Shown here one piece after another: positions 42,901 through 51,023 of a DNA stretch of 64,000 nt. The stretch's first letter is position 1. The number at the start of each line of letters is the position of its first letter. Source of the stretch: Trichostrongylus colubriformis (Eukaryota > Nematoda > Chromadorea > Rhabditida > Trichostrongylidae). The notes under the pieces were generated by a model. The model saw only the letters and a list, made by a program, of their open reading frames with translations. It had not been told where the DNA came from and did not search any database. The stretch lies in contig OZ022259.1 in NCBI GenBank assembly GCA_963978905.1, positions 31,783,994 to 31,847,993 on the forward strand, given 5' to 3'. The translations under genes and the position numbers were made by a program.

Positions 42901-45900
42901 CCACCAGAACCCCGCGATGATCGTTTCATCCAGCGCTCCTCACTTTCCCACAGGCACTTCACGAGCACATCGCCTGCACTTATTAGCTGAGAGAGCACCT
43001 AGGGTGTGACCTCGCTTGATACTGAGAGGCACACCCGATAATAAGCACACTCTTCCACAATGCACTACCCAAGTGCACCCGTTATTCATCTATAGAGCAT
43101 TCTACCACTACCACCAACTGTATTAGCCGTTCAACAATAAACCTCCTCTACAAGTCCTACACAGTTGTGAGGGGTTTTGATTCATTTTTTTTCACTGGTG
43201 GGTGAACAAGGGCTTCTACATCCTGTAACACGCACGATAGCTCTCACAATTTTCGCGAAATGTTCCTTTTAGTGCTACGTACCACCTAAGCAGTTTACTA
43301 ACACACGGCAAAAATCAGTTCTTAAGTACATTGTACGTTTTTGGTAGGGACTGATTTTGATAAACCGCTGGTACACTTACACTCCAGAGTTCCACTGAGA
43401 AAAAAAGAAAGGACTCGCAATTAACTGTTGTGCGAAATCAATCGAGGTCTAGTATGTAAATTTTTCTAATAACGTTCAACCAGAAACTCACTTGTGATAG
43501 AACGTCGTCATGCCCACCTGATAGCATCGATGAACCATTCCATTCATCAGAAGGTCACGACCCAGATCCAGGAAAATTCCATCATCAACACATCCTAAAG
43601 CATCGAAAACTCTTATTACAGCACTTTCTAGAGGTTTATAATTTCATCCAGCCAAGTTATACACAGTGCTCAGCGGATATTGTAATAGGGTTGGAGCACA
43701 TAACTCCTCCCCTGAAGGAATCGTCCACAGAAATGTAAGTTTTTCAATTATCCACATCCGTAAGCAAAATTTCGCGCAGATATGTACAAGGATTCAATTG
43801 AGATAGAGCTGCCAAAGGTGACAGACGACAGGGTGGGGTGTCCGAGTGGATTTGGACGCTAGAGAAGTAAAGGAGCAACAGTCCCGTGGTCAGGGACGCA
43901 GACTGAGAAGCAAATCAACACTGGGCGCGAAATTCTGAACTGCCTTCTGGCCAGTAACGCCTGCTCAAATGTTGAATCGGGAGATGTGGTGGGAAATTAA
44001 AGGAGCTGCTTTTCTACTTGTTCGGTTTGTCCATGGAATGTAGAGAATTTACCTTTTTTCATGTTGCTGTGCATGTATAATACTTGCTGATATAGAACAG
44101 AGAACAGAATTCACGTGGAATTAGAATCATGGAATATTTGTGGAAAATCCTTTGAGCCGTGGGAAAGGAGCTCTCTCCCCTTAGATTTGAGCAGCAGTGC
44201 GTGCCTTCAGATAAAAGTAATTTTTAGGCGTCATTAGAGTTGCACCCTCATTAGGCGCTCTGCCCACCCAGGAATGGCCACCATATTGTCACCGATTTCA
44301 TCTTCAGAGCTCTACTTCGACCATGTCGACTTACCTAGCACATCCAGTGATCCGTCGTTTTTGCACTGATATCGGACATGCCGATCGGTGAACACTTGAG
44401 CAATGTTGTACTGCTGTCCATCTCGAACACATCCAATCACTGAAAGTCTCTAATCAAGCGCGATTAGAGATTGTATGATTTGGAACACAAACCCAGACCT
44501 CCCCTGGCTCGCCCTTATGGAGCAGAGCTCATAAGAAGGTAACATAGTAATCAGTAATCAAGCGTTAGTTTCATGTGTAAAACTATTCATATTCATGTTC
44601 CGAGAGGAAAATGAAGTTTCACGCGTCGAAAAGATTACGAAAAAATCAAATTTGAAAAAAAGAAGACACAAGCAAAAGAGAGGGCATGTATTAGGTTGTC
44701 TCAAAAGTTTTGTAGTATTTTTCCAAAAAAAAAATCAGTGACTCTTGTTCGCTTCGAGGCAGGTCCAGGCGGTTCAGGAATATGGTACGTTCCCTAAGCT
44801 TTCTAGGAAAATATATATTGACCCACCAGATCCCGTGGAGAGAGCTATAATGCCCGTTGTCGATACCCACCCAACTCGCGGTGTCATCTATTATGAGCGG
44901 TCTTGCGGCACGAAAACGGCGGAAGCTTGCCACTCCATCAGCGCTGCATTGGGCAAGGGATGTGTGAGCTACGAGACCATGCAACGCTGGCTCATCAGCT
45001 TCAGCAACGGCGAGATTATGAAAGACAAACCACGCTTGGGACTGTGCTGGTTCTGGGACGCGGAAGGAATGCTTTTCCGCGAGGTGCTGGTACAAGGCGA
45101 GACAGTCACCGCTGCCGTATGCACCCACCAGCTCCAGCAGCTCGCCGTCGATGTTCGAGAAAAGTGCCGGAAAAGGTCGGCGGTCACCCTTCTTCATGAC
45201 GACGCCCGCTCCCATTTCGCTCCCATTTCGCGAAAAGTACCCAGGCCAAGTTATAGGAGCTCGGCTAGGATGTGCTGCCCCACCCGCCATACTCTCCAGA
45301 CATTGCCCCTTCTGGCTATCACCTTACCCATCCTCTCGAATCCTTCCTGGCCAAGAGAAAATTCGTTGATTATGACTTGCTTGCGAAGGCGATCGCTGAC
45401 TTCTCCGACTCTCAGAACCCAGAGTTCTGGGAGAAGGGAATCAACGATTTTCCTATAAAGTGGCAGAGGGTTGCCGATAACAATGGTCAATACGTTGTTG
45501 CCTAATTGTTATTTGTTGGACGAAAAAAAAAATAAAAAGTGATGCTCGGAAAAAATACTACAAGATTTTTGGGACAACCTAATACATCACCTACGTGATT
45601 ACATTCGCTACTTTAATAACTTTAATAGGCTTCGAGGCCACGTACCTTTCACTTGATACCGAACACGACCATCTCCTAACACTTCACATTCGTGGCGTTG
45701 CCTGTTCACAATCCTGGATTCACCGGCCATCAAAAACTCACCAGAGTTTTGCATATAACAGCCTGAGGCGAAAGGTAATTCCTTTGAAAAAAAAAACTAT
45801 CCACAGAGGGCCCTAAGATAAAAGGGAAGTTTCACGAAGGAGCAGAAGAGATGTTCGATGTGAGTATAGTAGATATTATGACTAGGACATGATCACAGGT

Positions 45901-48900
45901 TAAAGGAACACCACGCGATAATCAGATCAGTGACTTACTTTCTTGGGGCGAGTTGATCCTCAGGCTGGCCCTTAATCGCACGGTGCACCCTCACGGTGTT
46001 CTGTCTCACACAACCAAGCTACGCCCACCCAACACAATCACATCCGACATCAAACGAACGAATTTCCAACGTGGTACCTGCCGTGATTATCGAAAGGACT
46101 GTTTCATTGAATTCATTCCTCTTATCGCAAATTTCCTTCTTCACGCGAGAGCCACCTTGAAAATTTGTGGGTGTGTCTCCTTATGTCAGGGTTTCGCACC
46201 ACGACGAGCGGCGTGTGCGAGCTAGGCGCACTGCTATGATTGGATCTCAAAGCGATTACACAGTAATGCTAGGGGTGCCATACAAAGCTAACTACGGGTT
46301 GCTTTGAGATCCAACAACACGGTACCACTAGGTCGTCCGCATCGTTCCGCTTGCGACACGCCGCGGTGCGAAATCCTGACATGAGTGTGCACCCCGAAAT
46401 TTATTCGTTTAAGGTCAGGTGTGATTTATTTCGGTGGGCGTGGCTTGGTTGTGTTCAAGCAGGCACAACACCGTGCAGCCGCAACAAAAGTGCAGCCTCT
46501 AGGCAGTGCAGCCCCTCAGTGGGTGGATGACTTTAGTACAGAATGCTCCTTAGCACCCTTGTCTCGCACATACCTCGCACCTTCCTGGCACCTCCCCCCA
46601 CCTTGGCATGCGAGCTGACCTCGCTTAATTGACTGCTCTGCCTGCTGACTTCTTGTCGACAATGATTGTTATCGATCAAAAATAACAACAATATGGAATA
46701 ATTAGGAAGTCAATTTGTCGAATTAGTTACAATGGGACATTTTCTTGAAAATTCATATCTCGCGTCGCACGAAAGCTGGGTCTGATTTTTTAAAGTGATA
46801 CAGGGGGTGGGAAGAGGACATCGATGGTGAAAGGTTCCCTACAATTTGGGCTCAATGTTTGCTACCTGATCCACGGTCAATTGCGATGCAGTAGTAGGTT
46901 AATCAATAGTTCGCTAGAGTAATGAAGAGTGTGGACAACATCGTTCGCCTACAGGCAAGTTAGTTAATTTTGCAACTCCAGAGCAAATCCAGAACTATCG
47001 CAAGAAAATGTCCCAGTTTGTAACTAATTTGACCATTTGACTTCCTAATTATTCCATATTGTTGTTATTTTTGATCGATAACAATCATTATCGACAAGAG
47101 GTCAGTAGGCAGAGCAGTCAATTAAGCGAGGTCAGCTCGCATGCCAAGGTGGGAGGCGGTGCTAGGGAGGTGCGAGGTAGGTGCGAGACAAGGGTGCTAA
47201 GGAGCATTCTGTACTAAATGTACCCTCCCCCCCTCAGTTATCCAAGGACCTACTTGCCCCAAGAAAATAAGCCACTAGTCTAATTATTGCGTGGTGTGCC
47301 TTCAATAGGAGAACAGCCAACAGTTGTAATGCAGGAGCCAATTCCACTTTGTGAAGTTTGAAAGGGAGATGCGCGCGCGACGAAATGTAATCAAAGCCGT
47401 GAATCGCGCCGCACGACGCCGCACCGGCTCCTCTTGTACCTTATCCACAGGCCGGCGAATTGTAGCTGTCATACTCACCTTCAATGGCAATGCCATCTCG
47501 TCCACATGTGAGCCGGAATGAGCCGTTACGGAATGTGTCACCGAGCGAATAGTGAACACCATTATCGAAGCACATCGCTTCTATAAAAATTAATATTAAG
47601 TAGATCTAATAAAATTAATTTTAATGAACTGAACCAATTTTTTTAAATTTTTTTCAAAATCAAGTATGAAATAGATTTCAAATTTATCCAAATCAAATGA
47701 ATTGAAAAACTAAATAAGTTAGCATAAAGAAATTTTTGAAATTTCTCGGACATATAGATACACTGCCAACTCCACAGAAAACATCATGAAGGAAGAGAGT
47801 GTTTCGTTTACAGGACGGACTGTAAACATGATGGACTACTTGAGAAATTCCTCCAAAATGCCGTAAATATTCCGAATCGTCCATCCTAAGTCACTAAAAA
47901 GCAGTACAGAGAAAATCTAAAAATAACGAGCTTAAGAGCGAGGTAGTGGTTTAGAAAAAGTGTGACATAGGTTCTCACCTTGTTCATATGTCACTGAATC
48001 GCCAACGATTGTACATTTATGCATAATGCCATTGCGTACGAATGTACGACCCAATTGAATCACTGATTGATCATCAGCGATACAAGCTAAAAAAAATGAC
48101 ATTTTCGATGAATTCACAGAAATTCTCCCTCCCCAAAGAATGGGCGGAGTTCGACTCACCGACAACTTCAGCCGTTCCATTTTGGCACTGATAATGGAAA
48201 TTCTTATTGGTGAACGTCTGACCATGCTCATATTTGCCAGCATTCGCCATGATACAAGGTAATGGAGGTATGCGACCATCTTGTACTAGAAATATCAATC
48301 GACATCGATCCAAGTGAGGCGGATTTCAGGACAGAAGTCGTTCAAAGTCAGTGGTAGGGGTGACGTGAGTAACAACGTCAGTCGTCCAAATAAAACCGGC
48401 TGGTCGAGAAAGACTACATGTGGCGAAATTGGCGACGAAAAAGAGCCCGGGGCTTTATGACGGTCGTCTTTTTCGACAGCTACCACTAGTTTCAACAGGG
48501 TCCACTCCACCCCCTCCCCTGACAGAGCCCTTTCCACCGATGACTTCTCGAAGTGGTCAAAAACCCGGGAAATAACACCCCCTTTCCACCGATGGCTTCT
48601 CAAAGTCATCAGTGGAAAGGGGATGTTATTTCCCGGGTTTTTAACCATTCCGTTCCATTTTTTCACTTTTCTACTATAAACATTTGGACTTTTCAACTCA
48701 GTGGTCTTCGATATTCGGCTCCAACTACACGTGTCACTGCCTTTAAAGGCAGCTTTCGGGAAAATTCGGACGAAAAGTAAAAGAAGTGGTGAATAGAAAG
48801 CCAGGACGCATAGTAACAGGACAGTATAGAAAAAAACGGATGGAAGTGGCCAAAAACCCAAGAAATAGGACCCCTTCCCACGTTGGTTCTAGGCGCGGAC

Positions 48901-50025
48901 GACCTTTCCGTCAAGAGGCGGGTAGTCCGCTTAGGTTTTAAATTGGTATTACCAAGACGTAAACATGAAGGGATGTTCGGAGATGCGACACCATCTATTT
49001 TGTGTTGAGCTTCAAGCTAAAAGTGAGAAAGCGCGCTGCGATACTTTCAATCCTGCCGATCTCCTTGACCAAACTCACCGTGACCAACCACTAATCACGT
49101 CGCCTGGAGGCGGGCTGCCCTAAACCGAGGCGGCTTGCCCTGATGAGGCCGCCTCCGCTACAGCTCAAGGGGGCGCCTTCCGCGGGGGATTTCGCCATGC
49201 ATGGGCCTTTCAGACCCGTAGTTTATCACTAAATGACTCCTTTTAGGATTCCTTATCACCCACATTATCCCAAACACTGTCTTTAAGGCAAATTCAATTG
49301 AGTGTGTGGCAATAGAGCAAAAACCTCACGTCGCGGCGATGCATGAACTAGGGATACCGCATTGCTTGGGTTTGAAAGCGATGACAGTGTCTTACGCATT
49401 ACCTGAAGGGTCGCCGTTATAGAACAAGCCAAAACGAAACCCCAAGGCCCACCAATCGCTCACGCGCTACACGCAGCACCAATTTTCTGTTGTAATAACA
49501 CACACTTGTAGGTCCAACTACAGAGATAAATACAGTGAGTTGCCATTTTTGTTAGGCAACTGAATGGGCGCACTGTGGTGGGAAGGCGGATGGTTGCCTC
49601 AGACGCGTGAGATCGTAGCTTCTTCCAGGAGAATGGAAATGAAGTTCACACTGGTCAACTGAATAACCACATGGAAAAGAGATTTTCAGGTGATTTTGCG
49701 ATGAATGAGCGCACCGTTTCGCATACGCACGTGTCTCAGACGGGAACCGCTTAGGTTATTCACATGCAAAGAAACGGTCAAGATCAGAAATGTAAGGAGT
49801 TCAAGTCTTTTGATGGCATTATGAGAGGAGACACGGTTTGTACTCGAAGATAGTATCAAACAGAAAGTCACTGGTACGGTAACGAAACGTACTTGGTATA
49901 ACAATTCGATTGTCGACGTCATCTATGCTCATTCCGTGTGCGGTTAGAATAATCTGACGATCTTCATGGTCCACTATCGACTGAACCCCGACCACCAGTA
50001 CTGATAGCAGCACACCGTAAATCAT
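24928..50025 (-). CDS. Secreted MIG-18-like protein with fibronectin-type-I-like repeats
   Basis: Seven - strand exons: 50025-49893, 48285-48160, 48086-47979, 47580-47479, 44439-44335, 43594-43492 and 25012-24928. All junctions are GT-AG and in phase, giving 253 residues. Residues 1-16 are a signal peptide (MIYGVLLSVLVVGVQS). Twelve cysteines follow at 55/78, 88/111, 126/148, 160/182, 193/215 and 229/238; the first five pairs are 22-23 residues apart. Repeats read like C..DG..Y..G..F..... FxYxC, as in nematode MIG-18-like fibronectin-type-I-like modules. Known MIG-18 in C. elegans is a secreted protein that acts with the ADAMTS protease MIG-17 in gonad cell migration; the same role here is inference. 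A TTTCAG two bases before the ATG suggests trans-splicing. Introns are 1607, 73, 398, 3039, 740 and 18479 bp; the long ones are filled with mobile DNA. The C-terminus is short and basic (MRARRIRRL). Confidence 0.85.
27243..29480. mobile_element. Long TIR foldback element of about 2.2 kb
   Basis: The left end GAATAAGTTCC, TTTTTTGCTCTC, ATTGCTCCCTT, and GATAGAGCTTTTTATGCTCT is mirrored at the right by GGCTCTACCGAATATG, AAGGGAACAATGTG, GAGAGCAAAAAAAACC and GGAACTTATTC: imperfect inverted arms of about 120 bp. The GATAGAGCTTTTT motif also recurs internally near 29010 and 29180, and TAGGAATAAGTTTCC near 29250, so the interior is itself repetitive or nested. C-runs of 11 occur at 27389-27399 and near 28787. 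No transposase was recognised; the ORF at 28542-28255 (-) has no known domain. Confidence 0.7.
30788..31250. repeat. Foldback repeat with arms of about 120 bp
   Basis: The left arm (GAAGGAATTTCGTCAGCTCG, TTAGAATCTTGT, ACACGAATATGACA) is imperfectly complementary to the right arm (TGTCATACTCGTGTTC, ACAAGATTCTAGCC, CGAGCTGCTGAAATTTCTTT). The inner part also resembles segments of the repeat at 32518-33362 (TTCGACCCGTAGAACACGAA), so it is a diverged, inverted relative of that family. Confidence 0.6.
32051..33400. mobile_element. TTAA-flanked element, AGRCAGCATTAGGGG family, copy A with cargo
   Basis: It begins CGACAGCATTGGGGG and ends CCCTAATGCTGCCT, with TTAA outside both ends (32047-32050, 33401-33404). 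The first 460 bp match the shorter copies at 37033-37583 and 40191-40638. In place of about 40 bp near their right end, this copy carries a body of about 845 bp (32518-33362) that also exists alone at 34714-35575. No transposase frame was recognised. Confidence 0.8.
33405..34049. other. Unassigned sequence within the intron
   Basis: Contains TGGCATTCACATGTCG near 33710, similar to the TGGCATTCACACAAC end of the small inverted repeat at 50.23-50.46 kb. No gene was seen. Confidence 0.35.
34054..34478. mobile_element. TTAA-flanked foldback MITE, family 1, copy 2
   Basis: A 425-bp palindromic element with ends AGGAATCGTTCACGG and TGTGGACGATTCCT and TTAA on both outer sides (34050-34053, 34479-34482). 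Its arms and loop match the element at 3736-4155, which sits about 30 kb away. Open frames on both strands are hairpin shadows. Confidence 0.87.
34714..35575. repeat. Stand-alone copy of the roughly 850-bp repeat body
   Basis: A direct repeat of 32518-33362 with small differences, from CTAAAATTTATGGTTTACTG and AACGGTTACGACGGCAGCCC to TGCCTTGTACATTTCTACG and GACATGTAAT. It lacks the TTAA-type ends. I see no inverted termini of its own and no coding domain. The many frames over it are not shared in a way that indicates a protein. Confidence 0.78.
36632..36653 (+). repeat. G22 homopolymer
   Basis: Twenty-two consecutive G after GGATGGGGGC. It could form G-quadruplex DNA. In C. elegans, poly-G tracts of this length are kept stable by the FANCJ-type helicase DOG-1 (family knowledge). 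The length is prone to sequencing error. Confidence 0.9.
37033..37583. mobile_element. TTAA-flanked element, AGRCAGCATTAGGGG family, copy B
   Basis: 551 bp between TTAA at 37029-37032 and 37584-37587. The left tip is GGACAGCATTAGGGG and the right tip CCCCTAATGCTGCCT. The interior shares AGCTTGAAGCTCACTCC, CCTCTTGACGGGAAGGTCGT and CCTGTTACTAGGCATCTCGA with copies A and C and, in reverse, D. Non-coding. Confidence 0.83.
38543..39018 (-). mobile_element. Small Penelope/retrozyme-like repeat with hammerhead motif
   Basis: The left end (38543-38604) is the reverse complement of a unit of about 60 bp that occurs twice in tandem at the right end (38890-38948, 38959-39018); the shared words are AGCCGAATAATC, TAAACATTATAACAATC and CGGAGGCTAACCAC. 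A hammerhead-like motif on the - strand sits at the inner edge of the left unit (38636-38601). The layout copies the larger Penelope-like element at 50951-52971. The interior of about 250 bp shows no protein. Confidence 0.6.
38601..38636 (-). ncRNA. Hammerhead ribozyme-like motif 1
   Basis: The - strand reads, in order: stem I strand GGCU, core CUGAAGA, stem II GGUC-AUUU-GGCC preceded by an A, core GAAA, then C-GUC and the stem I partner AGCC. Core boxes CUGANGA and GAAA and the GUC cleavage triplet are all present. Stem III is reduced to a palindromic ACGU, typical of minimal Penelope-type hammerheads that may act as dimers (family knowledge). Predicted cleavage is between C and AGCC. Confidence 0.65.
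40191..40638. mobile_element. TTAA-flanked element, AGRCAGCATTAGGGG family, copy C
   Basis: 448 bp with TTAA at 40187-40190 and 40639-40642. The tips are AGACAGCATTAGGGG and CCTAATGCTGCCT. It is shorter than copy B by an internal deletion after ACCATGCAGCGGTTCCGCCT. The right TTAA is shared with the terminus of another TTAA family that starts at 40643. Confidence 0.83.
40643..40760. repeat. Partial TTAA-family terminus (GGCACACCACGC family)
   Basis: Directly after the TTAA of copy C the sequence GGGCACACCACGCGATAATC matches both ends of the element at 45904-47301. Only one terminus was seen; the other end is not found before the LTR element, so this is a truncated or solo end. Confidence 0.55.
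40995..41269 (+). repeat. Left LTR
   Basis: It starts TGTTCTGG and ends CTACACA, so it has the usual TG...CA ends. The first 22 bases contain an inverted repeat, GTTCTGGT...ACCAGAAC. AATAAA near the 3' end (41243-41248) is a plausible poly(A) signal. Confidence 0.92.
41274..41291 (+). promoter_or_regulatory. Primer binding site, tRNA-Gly-like
   Basis: TGGTGCAATCGGCCGGGA lies four bases past the left LTR. Its reverse complement matches the 3' end of nematode tRNA-Gly(GCC) except for one extra base (GATTGCACCA for GATGCACCA). The tRNA sequence was recalled from general knowledge. Confidence 0.65.
41390..42769 (+). CDS. Gag-like protein of the LTR element
   Basis: An uninterrupted 459-codon frame. 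Residues about 50-145 are a charged, helical, coiled-coil-like region (repeated Glu/Lys/Leu: ENLAQLSSHLSRIKSAENEL and following), like the N-terminal part of BEL/Pao polyproteins. Residues 150-300 are basic, low complexity and Ser/Thr-rich. After about residue 310 the composition changes and looks non-coding, as if the frame simply runs past a deletion junction. There is no zinc knuckle, no Asp-Ser/Thr-Gly protease motif and no reverse transcriptase. Start alternatives are Met1 and Met10. Confidence 0.6.
   Translation: MLKVSKKPKMSFYVIRKAIISSSRSLSEVLTSFRTYDVNTVYPDNCSGESFEKCLENLAQLSSHLSRIKSAENELENRADRLEKLCFSTMSKAEQSEIVAEAEKLEEESQYSKLLRDAHLTICDIEFQLVETRIALRRPQKVQEPVTAHPVQSKVMQHVEKVAPASRKDYAGTSRSLAKIPFSAIVPTIFKVVKSVRNGPTHSDPKKRPPSESVDADPLTNAEQTASTTEYKNGLRANTGVDNQKEKSTKGTIADRSAKYEIKVRKPDTPGSRVRRNTKQEYASESSCNDLRPDSTEQSRKDIQSKNDFLVNVTQNHVRHCILLLHSKSVQVISYQDLMLSGLSYLLYRSLTPSRSQFIVKFRTRKKITKNVGINYQSFKKMDKSKCTISLFCFKLFSIYISIHCDTSNDLIIAISPLNLILFNTLSTHLMSKMSRKSPSTTNRPQFPRNSRLHRYYNL
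42890..43163 (+). repeat. Right LTR
   Basis: 274 bp, identical to the left LTR except for one fewer C in GGTATC(C)CACC and G for T in CACGA(G/T)CACATC. It is followed by the target duplication GTTGT. The polypurine tract before it is poor (GCCGCGGAG). Confidence 0.92.
43714..43820. repeat. Degraded family 1 foldback fragment
   Basis: AAGGAATCGTCCACAG, then GCAAAATTTCGCGC and GAGATAGAGCTGCC, align with the left arm of the elements at 3736 and 34054, with an internal deletion. The TTAA and the right arm are absent. Confidence 0.6.
44691..45582 (+). mobile_element. Internally deleted mariner element
   Basis: 892 bp with inverted ends TTAGGTTGTCTCAAAAG / TTTTTGGGACAACCTAA (about 34 bp, a few mismatches) and TA duplications at 44689-44690 and 45583-45584. 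The ends and the encoded protein are mariner-type. It lies in intron 4 of the MIG-18-like gene, in the opposite orientation. Confidence 0.92.
44745..45505 (+). pseudogene. Broken mariner transposase
   Basis: The N-terminal helix-turn-helix part is recognisable (GTKTAEACHSISAALGKG, then RWLISFSNGEI), but it jumps straight from KDKPRLG to WFWDAEGMLF, so a middle part with the first catalytic Asp is deleted. The second catalytic region is HDDARSH. An 11-bp tandem duplication (CTCCCATTTCG, about 45209-45230) shifts the frame, and two TAG codons follow before the C-terminal PHPPYSPDIAPSGYHL region. It is not functional. Confidence 0.85.
45904..47301. mobile_element. TTAA-type element, GGCACACCACGC family
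   Basis: 1,398 bp. The left end AGGAACACCACGCGATAATC is preceded by TTAA (45900-45903). The right end is ATTGCGTGGTGTGCCT, followed by TCAA (a mutated TTAA). A second, inner pair of long inverted arms (about 46530-46720 and 47030-47215; AGGAAGTCAA, TAACAACAATATGGAATAAT, GACTGCTCTGCC) makes a large internal hairpin. No transposase was recognised. It lies in intron 4 of the MIG-18-like gene. Confidence 0.75.
48747..49282. mobile_element. TTAA-flanked element, AGRCAGCATTAGGGG family, copy D (reverse)
   Basis: 536 bp in reverse orientation with TTAA at 48743-48746 and 49283-49286. The tips are AGGCAGCTTTCGGG and CCCAAACACTGTCT. The interior matches copies A-C in reverse (ACGACCTTTCCGTCAAGAGG, GAGCTTCAAGCTAAAA). 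It lies in intron 1 of the MIG-18-like gene. The long - strand frame across it is a shadow. Confidence 0.78.
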
Positions 50026-50033
50026 GTCTGAAA
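50026..50033 (-). promoter_or_regulatory. Candidate spliced-leader acceptor of the MIG-18-like gene
   Basis: The - strand reads CCAGATTTCAG-AC-ATG: a strong TTTCAG acceptor two bases before the start codon, with no upstream donor that would join a coding exon. Confidence 0.6.
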
Positions 50034-50235
50034 TCTGGCGATAGGGTGAAAATCTATTTAGGGGAAGGAGCCACGAGCGAAGTGGCCATTCGTAATGAGA
50101 TACATATCGTCTGACGTACTTTTGGACGCTGATCTCGAATCTGCTTTCTGAATTCAACACGATTCTCTGAACAGAGTTACAAGGCCCTTTTCCGACGACA
50201 CAAATACACCACAAAAGAGTGGACTGTCTGGGTGC

Positions 50236-50460
50236 GTGCCATTAGGACAGAAAATTCGTGAGGCCGCGCTTGGCGGTGGTGCGATATGGGGGCGCCGTAC
50301 TTTAGTTCTGAAACGATTATGCCCAGAAGAGGGCGTAGAACATCGTCATCGCTTTACGACCCATCCACTACGGCGCGCACAGCTTGCACCATCATGTTCC
50401 ATGCCAGACGCCGCAACGCGCCTCTTCTGTCCTAATGGCATTCACACAACAGTCGGCAGT
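50236..50460. repeat. Small inverted repeat element
   Basis: GTGCCATTAGGACAGAAAAT at the left is mirrored by TCTTCTGTCCTAATGGCA at the right. Related words occur near 860 and 33710. The frames over it are GC-rich and have no domain. It lies just upstream of the MIG-18-like gene. Confidence 0.55.
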
Positions 50461-50985
50461 AGCCTAGCACAGAGGTAAGCAGAGATCGAGTTGCATTGGC
50501 TGAAGATGATAGTTCGAATATTTGTAAAAGCACTGCTACTTCATTTTGTTGATATTACCGCATTTTGGTGTTCCTTTCGCGTGAGATATGGTCAAATGGT
50601 AGACAGACTTTTTGCAACTACCATGTGATCAGTAGCTCTGAAAGTGTTTAGATTTTTCCATGGTCAAAAATGATGTTCCGAGAGAACGCGAGCATCTCAG
50701 AGGTTCGAGCCGGCAGGATCCATATGATGAGCGAGAAGTTGATGTTGGGTCGCGTGCAGTGCTATCACCACAGCGACGCTGCTTCTGATGAACTCGTGAA
50801 CTACCTTCAAGGATGACAACTTTGAAGTCTTGAAGTACTTGAAAGTGTTAAATATTTCCTGGTGGAGCAAGTTTTCGAAGTAATGTCAAACGAGTGACAC
50901 CTCATGTAGTTACACATAGTATAGACATTCCAGCGTATACTCATGACTCCCTTTCGAGGTTGAATGGTGAAACGTTTATGAAAGT

Positions 50986-51023
50986 GGCCTGACGTTTCGA
51001 CTGAATCGTCGTCTTCAGAGGCC
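50986..51023 (-). ncRNA. Hammerhead ribozyme-like motif 2
   Basis: The - strand reads stem I GGCCU, core CUGAAGA, short stem II (CGAC, loop GAUUCA, GUC), core GAAA, C-GUC, and stem I partner AGGCC. Stem III is the minimal palindromic ACGU. It is placed in the 3' tail of the - strand Penelope copy, as published for Penelope-like elements. Predicted cleavage is after GUC. Confidence 0.75.

Larger units (their letters stand above)
40995..43163 (+). mobile_element. Non-autonomous BEL/Pao-like LTR retrotransposon
   Basis: A 2,169-bp element with nearly identical LTRs (275 and 274 bp), flanked by the 5-bp duplication GTTGT (40990-40994, 43164-43168). A tRNA-Gly-like primer site follows the left LTR. 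The single long frame is gag-like. I find no protease, reverse transcriptase, RNase H or integrase, so it must rely on a relative in trans or is a deletion derivative. The LTRs differ by one single-base indel and one substitution, which indicates a recent insertion. The BEL/Pao assignment rests on the gag-like protein and is tentative. Confidence 0.85.
25013..43491 (-). other. 18.5-kb last intron of the MIG-18-like gene
   Basis: The donor is GTGAGTTTC after TATCACAA (exon 6) and the acceptor is TTTTTCAG before GTTCAACTG (exon 7). The split Lys codon AA|G keeps the frame, and the joined protein reads FYHKFNCEF, in keeping with the repeat pattern. At least ten mobile or repeat elements lie inside. 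In the parts between them (25.0-27.2, 29.5-30.8, 35.6-37.0 and 39.0-40.2 kb) I find no supported gene or exon. Confidence 0.72.

Noticed and set aside
44691..45290. 199-codon - strand frame in the mariner element
   Set aside because: It is the antisense shadow of the transposase; only the + strand shows mariner motifs.
48295..48861. 188-codon - strand frame
   Set aside because: It overlaps a TTAA element (copy D) and intron 1 of the MIG-18-like gene, and has no domain or exon signals.
50690..50740. GGTTCGAGCC resembling a tRNA B-box
   Set aside because: No other tRNA feature nearby.
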